Shown here piece after piece: positions 26,457 through 41,400 of a stretch of 64,000 bases of DNA. The position numbers were made by a program, and so were the translations under genes. The stretch is from positions 1 to 64,000 of the forward strand of contig JBAWWO010000003.1 of assembly GCA_037146715.1 (NCBI GenBank), written 5' to 3'. The notes beneath the pieces were generated by a model. The model searched no databases, was not told where the DNA came from, and worked only from the letters and a program-made list of their open reading frames with translations. This stretch comes from Alphaproteobacteria bacterium. GTDB taxonomy: Bacteria > Pseudomonadota > Alphaproteobacteria > UBA7879 > UBA5542. The stretch's first letter is position 1. Every line of letters starts with the position of its first letter.

Positions 26457-29400
26457 ATGTCTTTTATGGGTAAAAAATTTGGATTTTTCTGGGCGGTAGT
26501 GGCTCTAGTCTTTTGGGTTGGGACACCCCAAGCGAATGACGGAACAACACAGACGGCTGCTCCAGAAATTGCCGTTACCCCGAAAGCACCAGAAGCTGTT
26601 GCGCCTTCAATGCCAGAGGCGGCTATTCCCGTTATTAATATTACCCTGGCGCCGCCCGCGCCGGATGCGTTGCCTCAAGGGGCTGATGTTCGCCACGGGC
26701 AAGCAGACTTTGCTTATTCACCCAATAATTTGGATGTCAAAACCCATACAGATCTGACCCGTATTAATTGGAAGTCTTTTGATGTGGGAGCCCAGGCTCG
26801 AGTGGGATTCGATCAACCTAGCCCACAGGCCGTGACGGTCAACGAAGTTTTAGAACAAAAAATGTCACATATTGCGGGGCGGATTGATGTGAATCAGGGG
26901 CTGGTCTATATCACCAACCCCTACGGTATGGTGTATCACGATGGCGCTGTGATTGACGGACACGTGGTGGCCAGCACCTATCGGTTGAATCAGGAAGCTT
27001 TTGATAAACGGGGAGAAATGCTGTTCGAGCCCGTGCACGGTATTGATGGGGAGATTTCTGTTGAGGGTAAGGTAACGGTTCGGGGGCCAACGGCCGAGCA
27101 GGGTGGTCTGATGGGTATCATTGCGCCCTATTTCACTAACAAGGGACATATTTTAGGGGAATTGAGTACGATTGAAGTGGCCTCTGGCGGTGAAAAAGTG
27201 CGGGTGGCCTTTAACCGGGATAAGCGCATTCAATTCACGGTGGACGGTACGGCCAAGGGCGCAAAAATCAGCGCGACCAAGGGGTCTAAGATCGAAGGTA
27301 AAGAAATTGTGATGACGGTAGGGGCTGTTGAAAAAGTTCTGGATCATGCCATTCGCATTGATGGAGAACTTAAGGCCACGGGTCTGGTTGAGGGAGAAGG
27401 CGGAAAAATTTTCTTGGATGGTGGTGAAAGCGGCCAGTTAAGTATGGAAGGTAAGTTGGATGCATCGGGCACGGAAAAGGGCGGCCAGGTTGTCTTACAG
27501 GGTAAGAAAATTTCTATGGGCGTTGAGCAGGACTCTGTGATTAATGCTAGCGGTAAGGAGGGCGGTGAGGTTCTTCTGGGGATACATGAGTATGATAGCC
27601 CAGCGCCTGGGCGTAATGAAGGTCGGGTTAAAACCAGCCATACAGATGATGTGATTCTTGGAAAAAAAGCCCTGATTGATGCATCTGGTACAGAAAAAGA
27701 CGGCGGTCACATTGTTACCTATGGTCGGGAAAGTGTTCTTTTAGAAAAGGGAGATCATTCCTATAGTTTGGCGGCTCGGTCTGAAGGCGGTAAGGGTGGT
27801 TTCATTGAAACATCTAGTAAAAATGTGGAATTATTAGGGCATGGGGATGTATCGTCTGGGGTTGGTTCAAAGTCGGCAGGGCAGTTCTATTTGGATCCTA
27901 TTAGTATTTTTATTCAGGATGATACGGGGGGATCCAATATTTATTCTTCTGGTTGGGTTTATGATCAGCTGCAACTGGGAGATTTAACCTTGTCGACGGG
28001 GATAGGTTCTGATTTATCAGCGAATGAATCCATCACCATCAATGCCTCTATTGGGGATTGGGGAGCTAAAACCCTTTCTTTTATTGCAGAAAAAATCACT
28101 ATCAATGCGCCCATCACAAACTATAGCAGTGGGACTCTTAATTTAAGGGGTCATCGGAGCGGAGAAGTGCATCTTGCTTATAATTCTATAGAATTTGGCG
28201 CTGGTTATGATGATGGAGATCCCGGCAGTATTTATTTTGGGAATGGGGGATTCATTAAAACATTTACGGCTAATGGTCAGGATATTTCAGATTATGTGAC
28301 GGTTGGATCCCAATACCAAGCTTATACCAATATTTATACGGCAGCGCAGCTGGCAGCGATGACAAGTGGAACTGGCAGTCCCAATAATTTTTATGCAGTG
28401 GCGACAGATATTGATCTAAGTGCTTATAATGGAGGGGTATGGACGCCTTTAGATCTTTCATATGTGGTTATCACGGGAGATGATTTAAATGGAGGGTCCT
28501 ATAAAATTCAAAATATGAACGTGACTGGTTTAGACGGCTCTAACAATGCGGGGTTTGTAGGGACCGGTGGTTACGGCCCTAACTTTGATCATCTGATTTT
28601 TGAAAATCCCAGTATTACCGTTACAAATCCAAGTTCTGTGGGAATTTTAGGGGGGAATTTATACGCCAGCACTATAAAAAATTGTTCTGTTATTGCAAGT
28701 GGCGACATTATTAATGTTACCAATACCAATGCATCGGCTTCTAACATGTATGTGGGTGGTCTTGTAGGGAATTTGTACCGTAGTAGCATTCAAAATAGTT
28801 ATGTTAATGGAAATGTTGTCATGACCAACACTGCGGCGGCTACAGGACTTACGGTGATGATGGGTAGTGTTTTTGGAGAAGCATATCAAGGAAATGCAGA
28901 TCAGAGTTTCTCCACAGGCAATGTGAAGGTTCATAACCAGGGCGATGCCTCGTTAGGTACCCTTTCAATTGGTGGATTTGCAGGGGATATTAATATTAAT
29001 GGCGGTAGTATTTCTGATTCTTTTTCTCTAAGCAATGTGACCGTTGACAATGGAGGCGATGATAGTCACGGATCTATTGATACCCTTAATGTGGGTGGAT
29101 TTATTGGAAGCAATGGAAATACTATTTCTACCAGTTATTTTGCTGGAAATATTTCCGTGACAGCGCAGGATACTAATGCCCAAAACCTACATGGTTTTGC
29201 AGGAAATAATTCTGGAACCATTGGCTCTGCGTACTTCTATGTTGATCCTCTTGCCCTAATAGAAGATCCTAACGCCACTAAGTTGACAGCGGCACAGATG
29301 TCAGATATCCACAATTTTTCTGGTGGGGAGTGGGGTACTAGATCCACTTGGAAAGGGGGACATGATTCTTATTCTAATGGGCGTTCCCTGTATCCCTATC

Positions 29401-32400
29401 TGGTGAACACGGGGGTTCCGGTTCCGGTTGCTGTTGCAGTAGACCGTGTGTATCCCGTTATTACTTATAGTCGTGGATTGGTTGTTCCTCAAATTACTAC
29501 GACCATTCTAGATGCAGACGGGGACAATCTTGCCGTTTCACAGAATCAATATTTCGTGCCACCTAAGGCAGTTTTCTTATCCACAACAGGTGGAGGAAAC
29601 CCCATGGTGGGGGAATTTAATTCAAACGGAGAACCCCTTGTTCCGAATTTTTATTATGGGGGGCAAAGCTTTATAGGTTCCCTAGATGGTCTTGTTTGGG
29701 AAACGGCGATGGTGGGGGATAGTTCTAGCAACTTTAATGCCCAACAGTTTTATCTGCAGGATGGGGATCTTTCTTTTAAGGGAGGAGAGTGGGCTCACGA
29801 ATACACTTTGCAGGGGGATTTGACTAATTTACGTACTTTTACTTCTAGCGATCCCACCACGACAGGGCTTCTAAGTGGTACCATCACAACACGGGGAGGA
29901 CAACACCATGGAGTTATTAGTGTAGTGAGAGATTCCACATTAACTTCAACAAATACGGATGGTGACTATCAGTATCCTGCTGGATTTCTGTCATTTCATT
30001 CGCCTATTGATAATGATGGAGATTCTCCACCAGTGGCCCTAACCCTGGAAGTACATTCTGGTAATGGGATTAATCTTTTTAGCGATGCAACAGTGGCAAC
30101 AGTGGGGGCAACCCATCCCTTGGGTTCTTTGACTACCAATGGCAATCACCCCTTCAATTTATATTCTAATACCATTACGACAACAGGCGATCAAACCTAT
30201 AATGGATGGATACAGCTTAATTCGAATGCCACTTTGACGGGCGATAATATTACCTTCAATAATAAAATTGATGGAACCTATCAGTTTACGGTCGTGCCAA
30301 CTACTATGGCAACTTTTCATGACCTTGTAGGGGTTTGGAACAACTCATTATCTTCTTTAATAGTAAATGGTCCATCTACCTTTGCTATTCAACAATACTA
30401 CTGGGATTGGCCAACTGTTCAAACATCTGGTTCTTCAAATTTTGACGGATCTGACTATGGGCAAATTTACCAGAACGCAGTGACTTTAGGGTATGATCAG
30501 TATTTCCAAACGAATGGATCTAGCATTCTTTTAGGAAATGGTTCTGGTAGTGCAGGCGTTAATGGGGATAATCATTCTCTGACATCAATGAACGGGAACG
30601 TTACAGCGGCTGATGGAACTACATGGGGGAATATGACCCTTTCTGTCACGGGAGCTGTTTCTGTTGGGGACCTGACTATGAGTGGAGTCAACATTAGCAC
30701 AACTGCAGGACAGACCTATGCTGGCGCTTTGGTTATTACAGATGATACTAATTTAACCGATAATAGCGGTTCTGGCATTCAGTTTATATCAGGATCCGTC
30801 AATGGATCTGCTGATGGCGTAGGAAGTTTAACGCTTACTGAAAATGGGGAAAGTTTCATAAACATTAGTGCGCCGATTGGACAGACCCATCCTATTTATT
30901 CTATCGGTACCAATGGATCTTTGATTATTAATAGATCTATTGCTACGTCAGGCGCAAGTGGTTCAGACGTTGATCAGAATTATGGTAATGCCGTAGCTAT
31001 TGGAAATTATGAAATTACCTTGTCGGGTGCAAATATAACATTTGGATCTACAATTGATCCGTATAGTGCAAATGGCAGCCAAATTTTAACTTTGACCACA
31101 AGTGGAACCGCAGGGACAACATTCAGTTCAACGGTTGGGTCAGACGCTTTAGGTCAATTGATTGTGAATGGGGGCCTGAATATTGCAGGCTCTGCAGGAA
31201 ATTCTATTACAACAGTGGGTGGGCAAACCTATCATGGGCCTGTATCTTTAGTTGCTGTAGATCAGCATGATACTGATTTCGGAACAATTAATTTAACTGA
31301 TTCTAGTTCTATTACTTTTAATGGAACAATTGATAGAGGGGATGCGCCCTCACAAATCTTGAATATTTCAGTTGGGAATGGAGATGGGACTGTAACGTTT
31401 AATGGAAATGTGGGGGGTTCAAGTCCTCTTTTTACCTTAAATATCATAGGTCCTACCCATATTGATGGGGTTTCTATTACCACTACAGGGGTAGGCTCGT
31501 CGATCGTTGACCAAACTTATAATGGGCCAGTGGTACTGGGGGCTGTTTTATCTATGCCGGGACGGGTTGGTAGAGCTTATGTACCGAGCACTTCTTCCTT
31601 ATCAGGGGTCAACATTAATTTTCTAAGCACAGTGGATGGGGGGCACCCCTTAGCGGTTAGCACTTCAGGGGATACAGGTGTTACATTTGGTGACCTTGTG
31701 GGGGATGACACATATTTGGATTCTCTTTATGTGACAGGTTCAGCCGTAATAGGGAATAATATCAGTACGGCAGGAGGTGGCCAAACCTATGCAGGGCCTG
31801 TAACGCTTTTGAATACAGAAAGCAACATGACAACTTTCACGGATACAGAAAGACTCTATCTCGGAGTTTCAAATCCTAACGGTAGATTTGGTACGCCTGT
31901 TGGGGCTGTGGCTAATGCAATTATCTTCAATAGCGCTGTGGATGGAAGTGAGGATGGCACACAAGGGCTCACCGTGAATGCAACCAAGTTTGTAGAGAAT
32001 TTCTTATCTAATGGTACTGTTTCTTTTAATGGGGGTGTGGGGCAAAGTTATAGTTTTCCATCCCTAACAACGACTGCAGGAACTTCAACAACAATTTCAG
32101 AAAATGTTGGCAGCCCTGTGGACACAAACGCTGGCCCTATCGGGTATTTGGAGATCAATAGTCCGACCATTTTAGGGGGGGATATCTATACTGTAGATGG
32201 GCAAAATTATAATGGCTCTGTTTCTTTAACTTCAGATGTGACAGTGCAAGATCAAAGTGTGGATTCGGGCAGCAGTATCGTAAATTTTAATGGTACCATT
32301 GATTCTTTTGATGGAGATGCCCAATCTTTAACGGTGATTTCAGATTCAGAAGGGGCTGGAACTGTGAATTTCTATGGGGATATTGGGTATACTAATGTTT

Positions 32401-35400
32401 TGAATACTTTGAATGTAACCGGAACTTCAATATTTGGGGGGAATTGGGTGATTTGGCAGCCTGGGCAGCTAGAAAGCTCACAACATTTTGGATTTGTTAA
32501 TACTGTGGGCAGCCAAACCTATAATGGACCTGTTCAGCTTGGGGTTGATATGTGGTTCGAGGATAATAACTCTGATCGCTCTTTAAGTTCGGTAGTGTTT
32601 AATAGTACGGTTGATGGAATAGATGATATTAATTTTTCTTTTAAATCCGGTTCTTCTGTGCAAAGTTTAGTGCTTGGTTCTGGAGTTGGCAATAACTGGC
32701 CATCTGATTCTGCTATAGGCACTATAACTGTGGGTCCCGTTGGCACTCATGTGGCAATAGGAGTAATTTTCACTTTTGGAAATGCCACGTTTAAGGGAGA
32801 TATTGGTACAAGCACTATGCCCGTGGCGCTTGTTCTGGCAGGATTGGAGCTTGCAGACAACACAGAAGTTACAACCTTAGAGGGGAACGTTTATACCATT
32901 TTTGGGCAAGAATATATAGGGCCTGTTTTGCTTGGGGCACCCTCGGTGACGTTGACGAATTTTTCCGATAATTCAATACTATTTAATAGTACTATTGATT
33001 CAGTGACCCCTGGAGGATCAGATTTGGTTCTTAATCCTTCTGGGGGCGGTGTCAGTTTTGGAGGGAACGTTGGGGCTAATGCTCCACTGAGCAGTATTAC
33101 AGTGAATGGAAATAGTGAGATAAGTGATGATAATCCTGGCGATAGTTTCTCTTTTTATACTACAGGAAATCAGACTTATAATGGGACCTTTACGAATTCA
33201 AATCCAGAAAATGCAAGTTTTGTAGCGGGAGTTTATCCTTCCAGTCTTTACATATTAGAACACCCAAGTGATGGTTTTTCTTCTTCTCTTAATACCATTG
33301 GTCGTAACGGGTCCTTTTCTATTAATGGCGGGGGCAGTGCCAATTGGAATGGCAATATTTTAACCCTTTCTGATTTTAATAGTCATCGATTTATGATTTT
33401 TCCTGGTGAAGGGGTTGTACAGGGTCCTCAAATTCCTAGCCAAATTCCTAGCCTTAATGGAACGCCTGCGACCAGTGTTCTAGTTGTTAATACAGGTTTG
33501 GGAGCGGTTGTTGGGAATGATAGTATTAGTTCTGGAAGTGGAATCGTTGTTGGGGATGGTCAAAGTATTAACTGGGATCCTGAGTCAAATTTGATTGTTT
33601 TCACGGGATTAAATGGCGCTCATTATACCCTTATTGATGCTGATACAGGGTTGAATGTTGATATAGGATCAAACTCTCAGGACGTAGCTGTTCCAACATA
33701 TCCAGGTACAGTTACTTTTGGAGGGCAAGTTGATCTGGGCTCTGTCACTGTAGGATCATCAGACCTGCCATCAACCGTCTCTTTATCGGCCCCGGTTAAC
33801 ACAGGAATGGGGCAAACCTATTATGGTCGAGTGGTGCTGAACACTTCAGATGATACAACAACTCCGTCTTATACGATTGGCTTGACGGACAGCAATTCTG
33901 ATCCAACTTCTAGCTTTGTAACCTTTAATAGTACGGTTGATGGAAATCCTGATGCTTACCAACAGTCTTTGGTCGTAACTGCCAACTCTGATAGTCCCAA
34001 CGGTGTAACTTTCGGCGGATATGTAGGAAGCACCACTTCACTGAATACCCTTTTTGTGACTGGTACTGTTCACATGAATGCTGGAACTAATCAGGGTGAT
34101 ACTACTACGGTTACAACAGCTGGGGATCAAACCTATAATCAGCGAATAATTCTAGGGGCTGACGCAATTATTAATGCCGCAGGTACGGTTACGTTCGCTG
34201 GGGTAACAGACGACCATAGTTTGACCGTTAATGCTCCTACTACCATTATTAATGATGCTATTTATGAACTTGACAATCTTAGTGTGATTAATGGGGACGG
34301 CGTAACACTGCTTGGGTCAAACGTCACAACTTATGGCAATCAAAACTATTATGGGACTATTCTTCTGGGAGCCCCTGGTGGATTCACTCTAACAGCAGGA
34401 GATACGGTTTCTTTGCAAGGGGGTGTGAATGATAACATTGCTGGTTATGATTTAAGCATCCACCAATGGTATAATAGCAACAAATACCAAGGCGGAAGCT
34501 TACAACTTGGAGGGGATTTTTCATTTGGAATCTTCAATGTCCCTGGGGTAGATCTCGGCGGGCCTCGCTGGAGTGATCCCATCATTACACTTATTGCAGA
34601 TACAACTTTTAATTTTGACCCAGAAAGTATTCAAGGCATTTTGGGATTGGCGAATGGGGGGAATGCTTTTACAGGTGGCGGACACACCCTAACTGTTGAG
34701 CCCGCAATCACATTTCCAACCTATATTGCAGGTCCTGATCACGCAGGCTTTAATGGAAATCTTATTTTTAGCAGTGATGTAATTTTGGATGCTAATACCG
34801 CCATTAAAGTGGTGGATGGGAGCTCTGTGACTTTTTCTGGAAATGTGGATGGGCCCTATGATTTTACCGTGAATACAAATTCAACCGGTTCTGGCATGGG
34901 AAATATCTTGTTTAATGGTTCGGTAGGGTATGCTTCATCTTTGAGTTCTCTTACAGTTACAGGAAATACAACTTTGGAAGGTAATGTCAGAACGGCTGGA
35001 GGACAGCAAAGTTATATAGGACCTGTTACGATTAATAACCCAATCACTCTCGATACAGCCGATGATGGGGATGCACAGGGGGCGAATATAAGTTTCTCAG
35101 ATAGCATTAATAGCGCAGGAGAAGGTGATTATTCTGCAAACTTTGATTTAAATATTTTTGCAGGTGTAGGCACAGTAAGCACTGGAAGTGATGTGGGATC
35201 TTCTTATAGTTTGGGAAATTTTGCGGTTCATAGTGAGGCAATTAATTTGGGTGGGAACGTTACAACGGTCGGCGGGCAGAGTTATAACGGTAATGTTACG
35301 CTTACAAATAATGTGATGTTAAGGGATAATAATGATAATCTGGAAAATAGTTTTATTCAGTTTTCTGCTAATCTAGATAGCGATGGTATTGACGGAAGCA

Positions 35401-38400
35401 GCAATTATCGCAACCTTAGAATTCAAGCGGATTCTAGTGGTGGAACAGGCTCTGTTACGTTAGGCACTGTTGGAGACGCCTATAAGTTAGGGAGCCTGAC
35501 TATTGTAGGAAATGCTATTTTAAATGGCTCTATCAGCACAGTTGGGGGGCAAACTTATAATCAGACTGTTCAATTGAATGCGATAAATCCTTACTTGGTA
35601 ACTCTATCTGATCAAAATGGAGACTCTTTAGGGGCTAGTTATATCTTCTTTTATGATTCAGTAGATACTAATCGAAGCCAACCAGATGACCCCTATCAAT
35701 CTTTGACGGTCATGGCAGGAACAAATGAACAACCAGGAATCGTTACTTTTGGAAATGGCATAGGCAATTGGAATCAATTAAATGTGCTTACTGTAACGGG
35801 GGCGGCTCAAATAGGCGGAAACATGACAGCCTCTGGCGGACAGACTTATAATGGTCCAGTTTCTATTATTGATAATTCCATAGGAGATGATAATGATCCT
35901 GAGACCATTTCTATCAATTTTGACACCACAGATGGGGGGAATAACTCAACTGGGGCAGATATAACCTTTAATAGCACAGTAGATGGCTATGATGGTGATT
36001 CTGATGATACTACAAACATAGCTGTGACCGCAGGGACTGAGGGTACTGTAACATTTGCTGCAGATGTGGGTACTAACTTTGCTCTCTCAAATTTCACAGT
36101 AGTTGGTCAAACAATCAATTTGAGTGGGAACGTTACAACAACGGGCGGACAAGAATATAATGGGGCGGTTAGCCTTAATAATAGTCTGCAACTAACCGAT
36201 ACAAGCACGAACTCTCCCGGTGGGACTATATCTTTTGATAGTACGGTGGATGGAGCCCATGACCTAACAGTCAGCACTCCTTTTTCGACTGAAATCTGGG
36301 TAGAATTTGATGGAGGAGGGGGAGAATACGTTCCTCAACTGCAATCTGGCGGGACTGCAAATTTTGTAGGTAACGTAGGGGGTATGAGCATTCTGAATTC
36401 TCTGGATGTTTCATCAGGTGCTTTGATAAATTTGGGTGGTAACGTTACCACAGCTGGAACACAAATTTATCGTGGGCCGGTTGTTCTGAACGGGGATGTT
36501 TCTTTAGATACAACCAGTGATGGAGACGCAAATGGGTCTAATGCAACTTTCTTAAGCACAGTTAATAGTTTGGAAGACTTAGACTATAATCTAACAGTTA
36601 ACGTTGGAACAGAGGGAACAGCAACCTTTGATGATTCGGTGGGGGCGCAAGTTTCTCTTAATGCTCTTCAGGTTACAGGGGCAGCAATCCTAACAGGTGA
36701 TGTTTATACAGCAGGTGGGCAGACCTATGGTGGGCCTGTGACCTTGACCGCAACACCTTCAGGGGATCCATCCATTGGGTGGATTACCTTGCATGACCCT
36801 GATTCTATAACATTTAATGATACGATAACGGGTACCAGCCAAGGGTTGTCATCTAATAACGCTGGAACAACTACTTTCAATGGAGATGTTAACATAGAGG
36901 CACTTTATGTTGGTGGAGCCACAGCTATTAATGGAACGACGACGATTACGACTGCTGGGTTTCCATTATATACCAGTGACCAAACCTACGATGGACCAGT
37001 GTTATTTGGCTCAGATGCAAATATCACTTTATCAGGGGTTAACCTTCAATTTAATGGAGCAATTGATAGCTATGATAACGATAATTTTGCAAACCTAACG
37101 CTCAATACCACGGGATATACTGGCTCTGTTTTCACTCAAGATGTGGGCAGTAATGCGCCTTTAGCATCTCTGACGGTTAATGCGACAGATGGATATGCTC
37201 TGTTCCGAACCAATCCAATTTCTGTAACAACGATAGGGGATCAAACTTACAATGCTACTTATGGCACGTGGCTGGATAATGGGGATAGTGCAATGACCTT
37301 TACCTCAGGGGGCACAGTTTATTTGAGCAATGGTGTTTGGGGCGCTGGAAATCCATTAACCATTGCCCAATATAATAATGGAGACAGTTTAGTTGGCGGC
37401 AATCTGAGTTTCAACGGTGGGGAAAATAACTATTCTTTTACTTTCGGAACATTAACCGTTCCAGGAATTGCCACGGTTTCTTTGGCAGGAGACACAACCT
37501 TTAATTTTGATGCAGGGAGTATCACAACAATCTTGGGGATTTCGGACACTGGAGGCACTTTTGCCGGAAATGATTGGACCCTTACGATTCGACCAGACTT
37601 CACTTTGCCAGCAACTATTACGGGTCCAGATGATGGTTTTGATGGGTCTCTTATTTTCAATGGCAACATAACCTTAAATCAAGATTCCAGTATTATTGTA
37701 AGAGATGGTTACAGTGTAACTTTTAATGAGACAGTTGATGGAAATTTTAATCTTACAACAAATGCTCATGCTAACGGATCTGTATACTTCCTGAATAATG
37801 TGGGGGGTGACTATCCTATTCTATCGCTAACAACTACAGGGAATACCTATTTAGGATATAGCAATAACTTGTATGGATCCCCAAGTAGTAATGAAGTCAT
37901 ATATGTTACAACAAGCGGATCTTCTCCCTCTATTACAGATCAAGATTATAATGGTCCGGTGTGGTTGGGATCTGGTACTAGTGCTGTTTTATCAGGGGTT
38001 AATATTCTATTTAATGACATAGTTAATAGTAACGACGGAGATAATTTTGCAAACCTAACACTCAATACCACGGGATATAATGGAGCTATTATCACTCAAG
38101 ATGTGGGGATCAATACACCTTTAGGGTCTCTTGCGGTGACTGCTACAGATGGGTATGTAATCTTCCAGAGTAATCCAATTTCTGTACAAACTTCGGGGGA
38201 TCAAACTTACAATGCTGCTTATGGCACGTGGTTGAATAATGGGGGTAGTGCAATGACCTTTACCTCAGGGGGCACAGTTTATTTACACAATGGTCTTGGG
38301 GGAGGTGACAATCTATTAACCATTGCTCGATATAATACAGGAGATGACTATATTGGCGGTAATTTAGTGTTTGGTGGCGGAGGGTATACTTTTGGAACGC

Positions 38401-41400
38401 TTATTGTTCCAGGGGTGGGAGCGGCCACTGTTTCTTTAGACGGCAACACAACTTGGAATTTTGATCCAGCAAGTATTTCAAATATTTTAAGTATGGCCGA
38501 TAGTAATGGAGATTTCTTTGGTAACTATGATGCTCTGACCATTCAACCCAGTATTACTTTGCCGGGTCTGATTACAGGGCCTGATGGATTCTTCACGGCC
38601 TTTTTGACCTTTAATGGTGATGTTAGTTTATTTCAAGACACAACCATTAATGTTACAGATGGCTATACCGTAACATTTAACGGTAACGTGGATGGGGCCT
38701 ATAATTTCACAGTGAGTGCGGGCAATGGTGGTGACGATGGTCCCATTGGAAGTGTCTATTTTAACAGTGTGGGGCTAACAACACCTCTTGCTTCCTTAAC
38801 GGTCAATGGGTATGCGGGAACCGATGGTGGGGGATTCAGCTTTAATACAACAGGTAACCAACACTTTAACAATGGATTTCCCAATATGAACACGGGGGGA
38901 ATTATCAATGCAACAGGTCCAGGCGCCATGGTTACATTTGGTGGATCTGTGGGAACAGGTCAAGAATTCAGGCTTATAGCTGGCACAGCTGATAGTCCTG
39001 GAACGGCTCAATTCATCTCAACCATTAATACCTTTAGTTTGACTATTGGAAGCGCAGGAGATGGGGGAGTTGCGACAATTGCTTCTTTAGGGGGGGATGT
39101 TACAACCACCAGTGGGCAATCCTATAATGGCCCTGTTCAGATTATGGCAGGCTATGGTGAGGGGATAACTCTAACATCTGGAAATTATGTGAGCTTTAAT
39201 AGCACAGTGGATGGATGGTATGAAGGTGGGCAAAACCTGACAGTCAACGCAAATTCAGGAGATTCACCTGTTGCCTTTGGGGGCCCTGTAGGTACTAACA
39301 GAAATCTGGGTAATATTAATATTACCGGCTCTACCATTGATTTGTTTGGCAATGTGTCAACAACAAATGGCCAAACCTATAATGGGTCTGTGCGTTTGAA
39401 TACAGATATTACTTTTACAGATAATACTTATATAAATTTTGGAAACACAGTTGATTCTTTTGATGCAACGCCTCGATCTCTCATCTTAAATGCAGGCTAT
39501 GGGGTTTATTTCTATGGTAGTTTAGGGTGCACAAATCCTTTGAATATTTTGTCCATTACAGGGGCAACTGTGTTTGGAACATATACAAGCATTATCTATA
39601 ATGCCGAGGGATCCTCCTTTTATGGAACTGTTAACACGGTGGGTGGCCAAACTTATAATAGCCCCATGTACAATGAAGTTGACATGACCTTTACGGATCA
39701 AAATGACACTCTTTCTAATAGTTCTGTTGTCTTTAATACAGTGGATGGCTATGGCAACTTTGATGGTCCTAAACCATTAGCAGGGCAGACTGTAACAGTC
39801 GTTTCTGGAACAATTCAGGACCCAGGAACTGTTACGTTTAATGGGGGCGTGGGCAATAACATCGTTATTGGAGACGTTATAATCACAGGCAATACTACTT
39901 TTGCCGACAATGTGGGAGAGGCTAGCTTAGGGATAGGAGCGCTTCTGATCAACAATAATGCCACTTTGAATGGTAATATTACAACGACAGGAGGGCAAAC
40001 CTATGGGGGTGCCGTTACTATTATGGGTGAAGTATTCCTAAATTCTAATGCTAACACCATTACCTTTAACAGTACCTTGGATGGATGGTCTGACGGAGAA
40101 AACACATTGAACCTTTTTTCTGACGCAATTTTTGAAAACAGCGTGGGAAGCCTTGCGAGTTTTTATGAACTTAATGCGGTGGCTGTTACTATGAATGGTG
40201 GCAGCGTGACAACAGTGGAAAATCAATCTTACTATGGTCTTGTTACGTTGGGTGTTGGCACAACGCTTACGGCTGGAGGGGCTGTTTACATTAATGGAGG
40301 AGTCGCAGGGGGTGGCAACGATTTAACTGTTGATAGCACGTTACAGGTGACTCCAGATTTCACAGATCTTAATTCTCTTGTTGTGACGGGTGATGTTTCT
40401 CTTTCTGGAAATGTCATAACTTCTGGAAATCAAACCTATAATGGGTCTGTGGTTTTATATGATGAGGATCGAACCTTAACATCAACTGATGGAAATATTC
40501 AACTTCAGGGCGGAGTTTCAGGAAATGGTAATGCTCTTACTACTTCAGGAGATTTGTATTTGGGAACGTTAGAATCTACAAAATTGTTTACAGGATTGAG
40601 CTCTCTTTCATGGAGCGTTCTTCACCCCTATCTTGCGGGCAACATAGTTGTTGATGGAATGCATACCTTAAGTAATTATACGGGTTTGAATAGCCCTGAT
40701 GCTGGTACTCTTCTATACTCTTTGATGCCAGCAGATGGGGGAAGTTACGGCATTGAAATTACGGCAGATATAGGGCTTTCATCTACGCTAGGAAGTTCAC
40801 AAAACTTTACCTACTTGCAATTTGACAGCACTGTAACTTTGGGGGGTAATGTTAATTTAATAGCAGAATCAGTTCTCTTAAATACTGTTAATAGCGATCC
40901 TCATGACCTTACAATAACGGGAGGTGCGATTTTCCAAGGGCCCTTAACCGTCAACAATCTAACCGTTACAGGAACAACGACCATGAACTATAGTCCCATC
41001 ATTACAACAGGTAACCAAACCTATCAGGGAGCCATGAGTCTGGGTCAGGATACTACTTTGCAGGCGGGCGATTCTAATTCTGTTACAATTGGAGATGTAG
41101 ATACTAGTAATGATGGGCACGCCTTAACCCTGTTGCCTAATGCAGTTATTACAGGAGACTTGACAGGGCTGACATCATTTACTGTCGGAAATGTTGACTT
41201 GCCTGGCACTACAGCTCTTGGAGGTTCTGTGAGCACTGTTGTTGAGGGAGATTCAACAGGCGACCAAACATACTGGGGACCTGTCAACTTAACAGTGACC
41301 CCTATTACTTTAACATCAGGTGGAGGAATTTATTTCAAGAGTACTCTTGAAGGGGCTTCCGATCTTATTTTGAATGTTACAACAACAATTGATTTGGCTG

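Noticed and set aside
26865-41287. Antisense open frames of 60-94 codons along tpsA
   Set aside because: They are shadows of the strongly coding, repetitive plus strand, with no ribosome sites or coherent homology.
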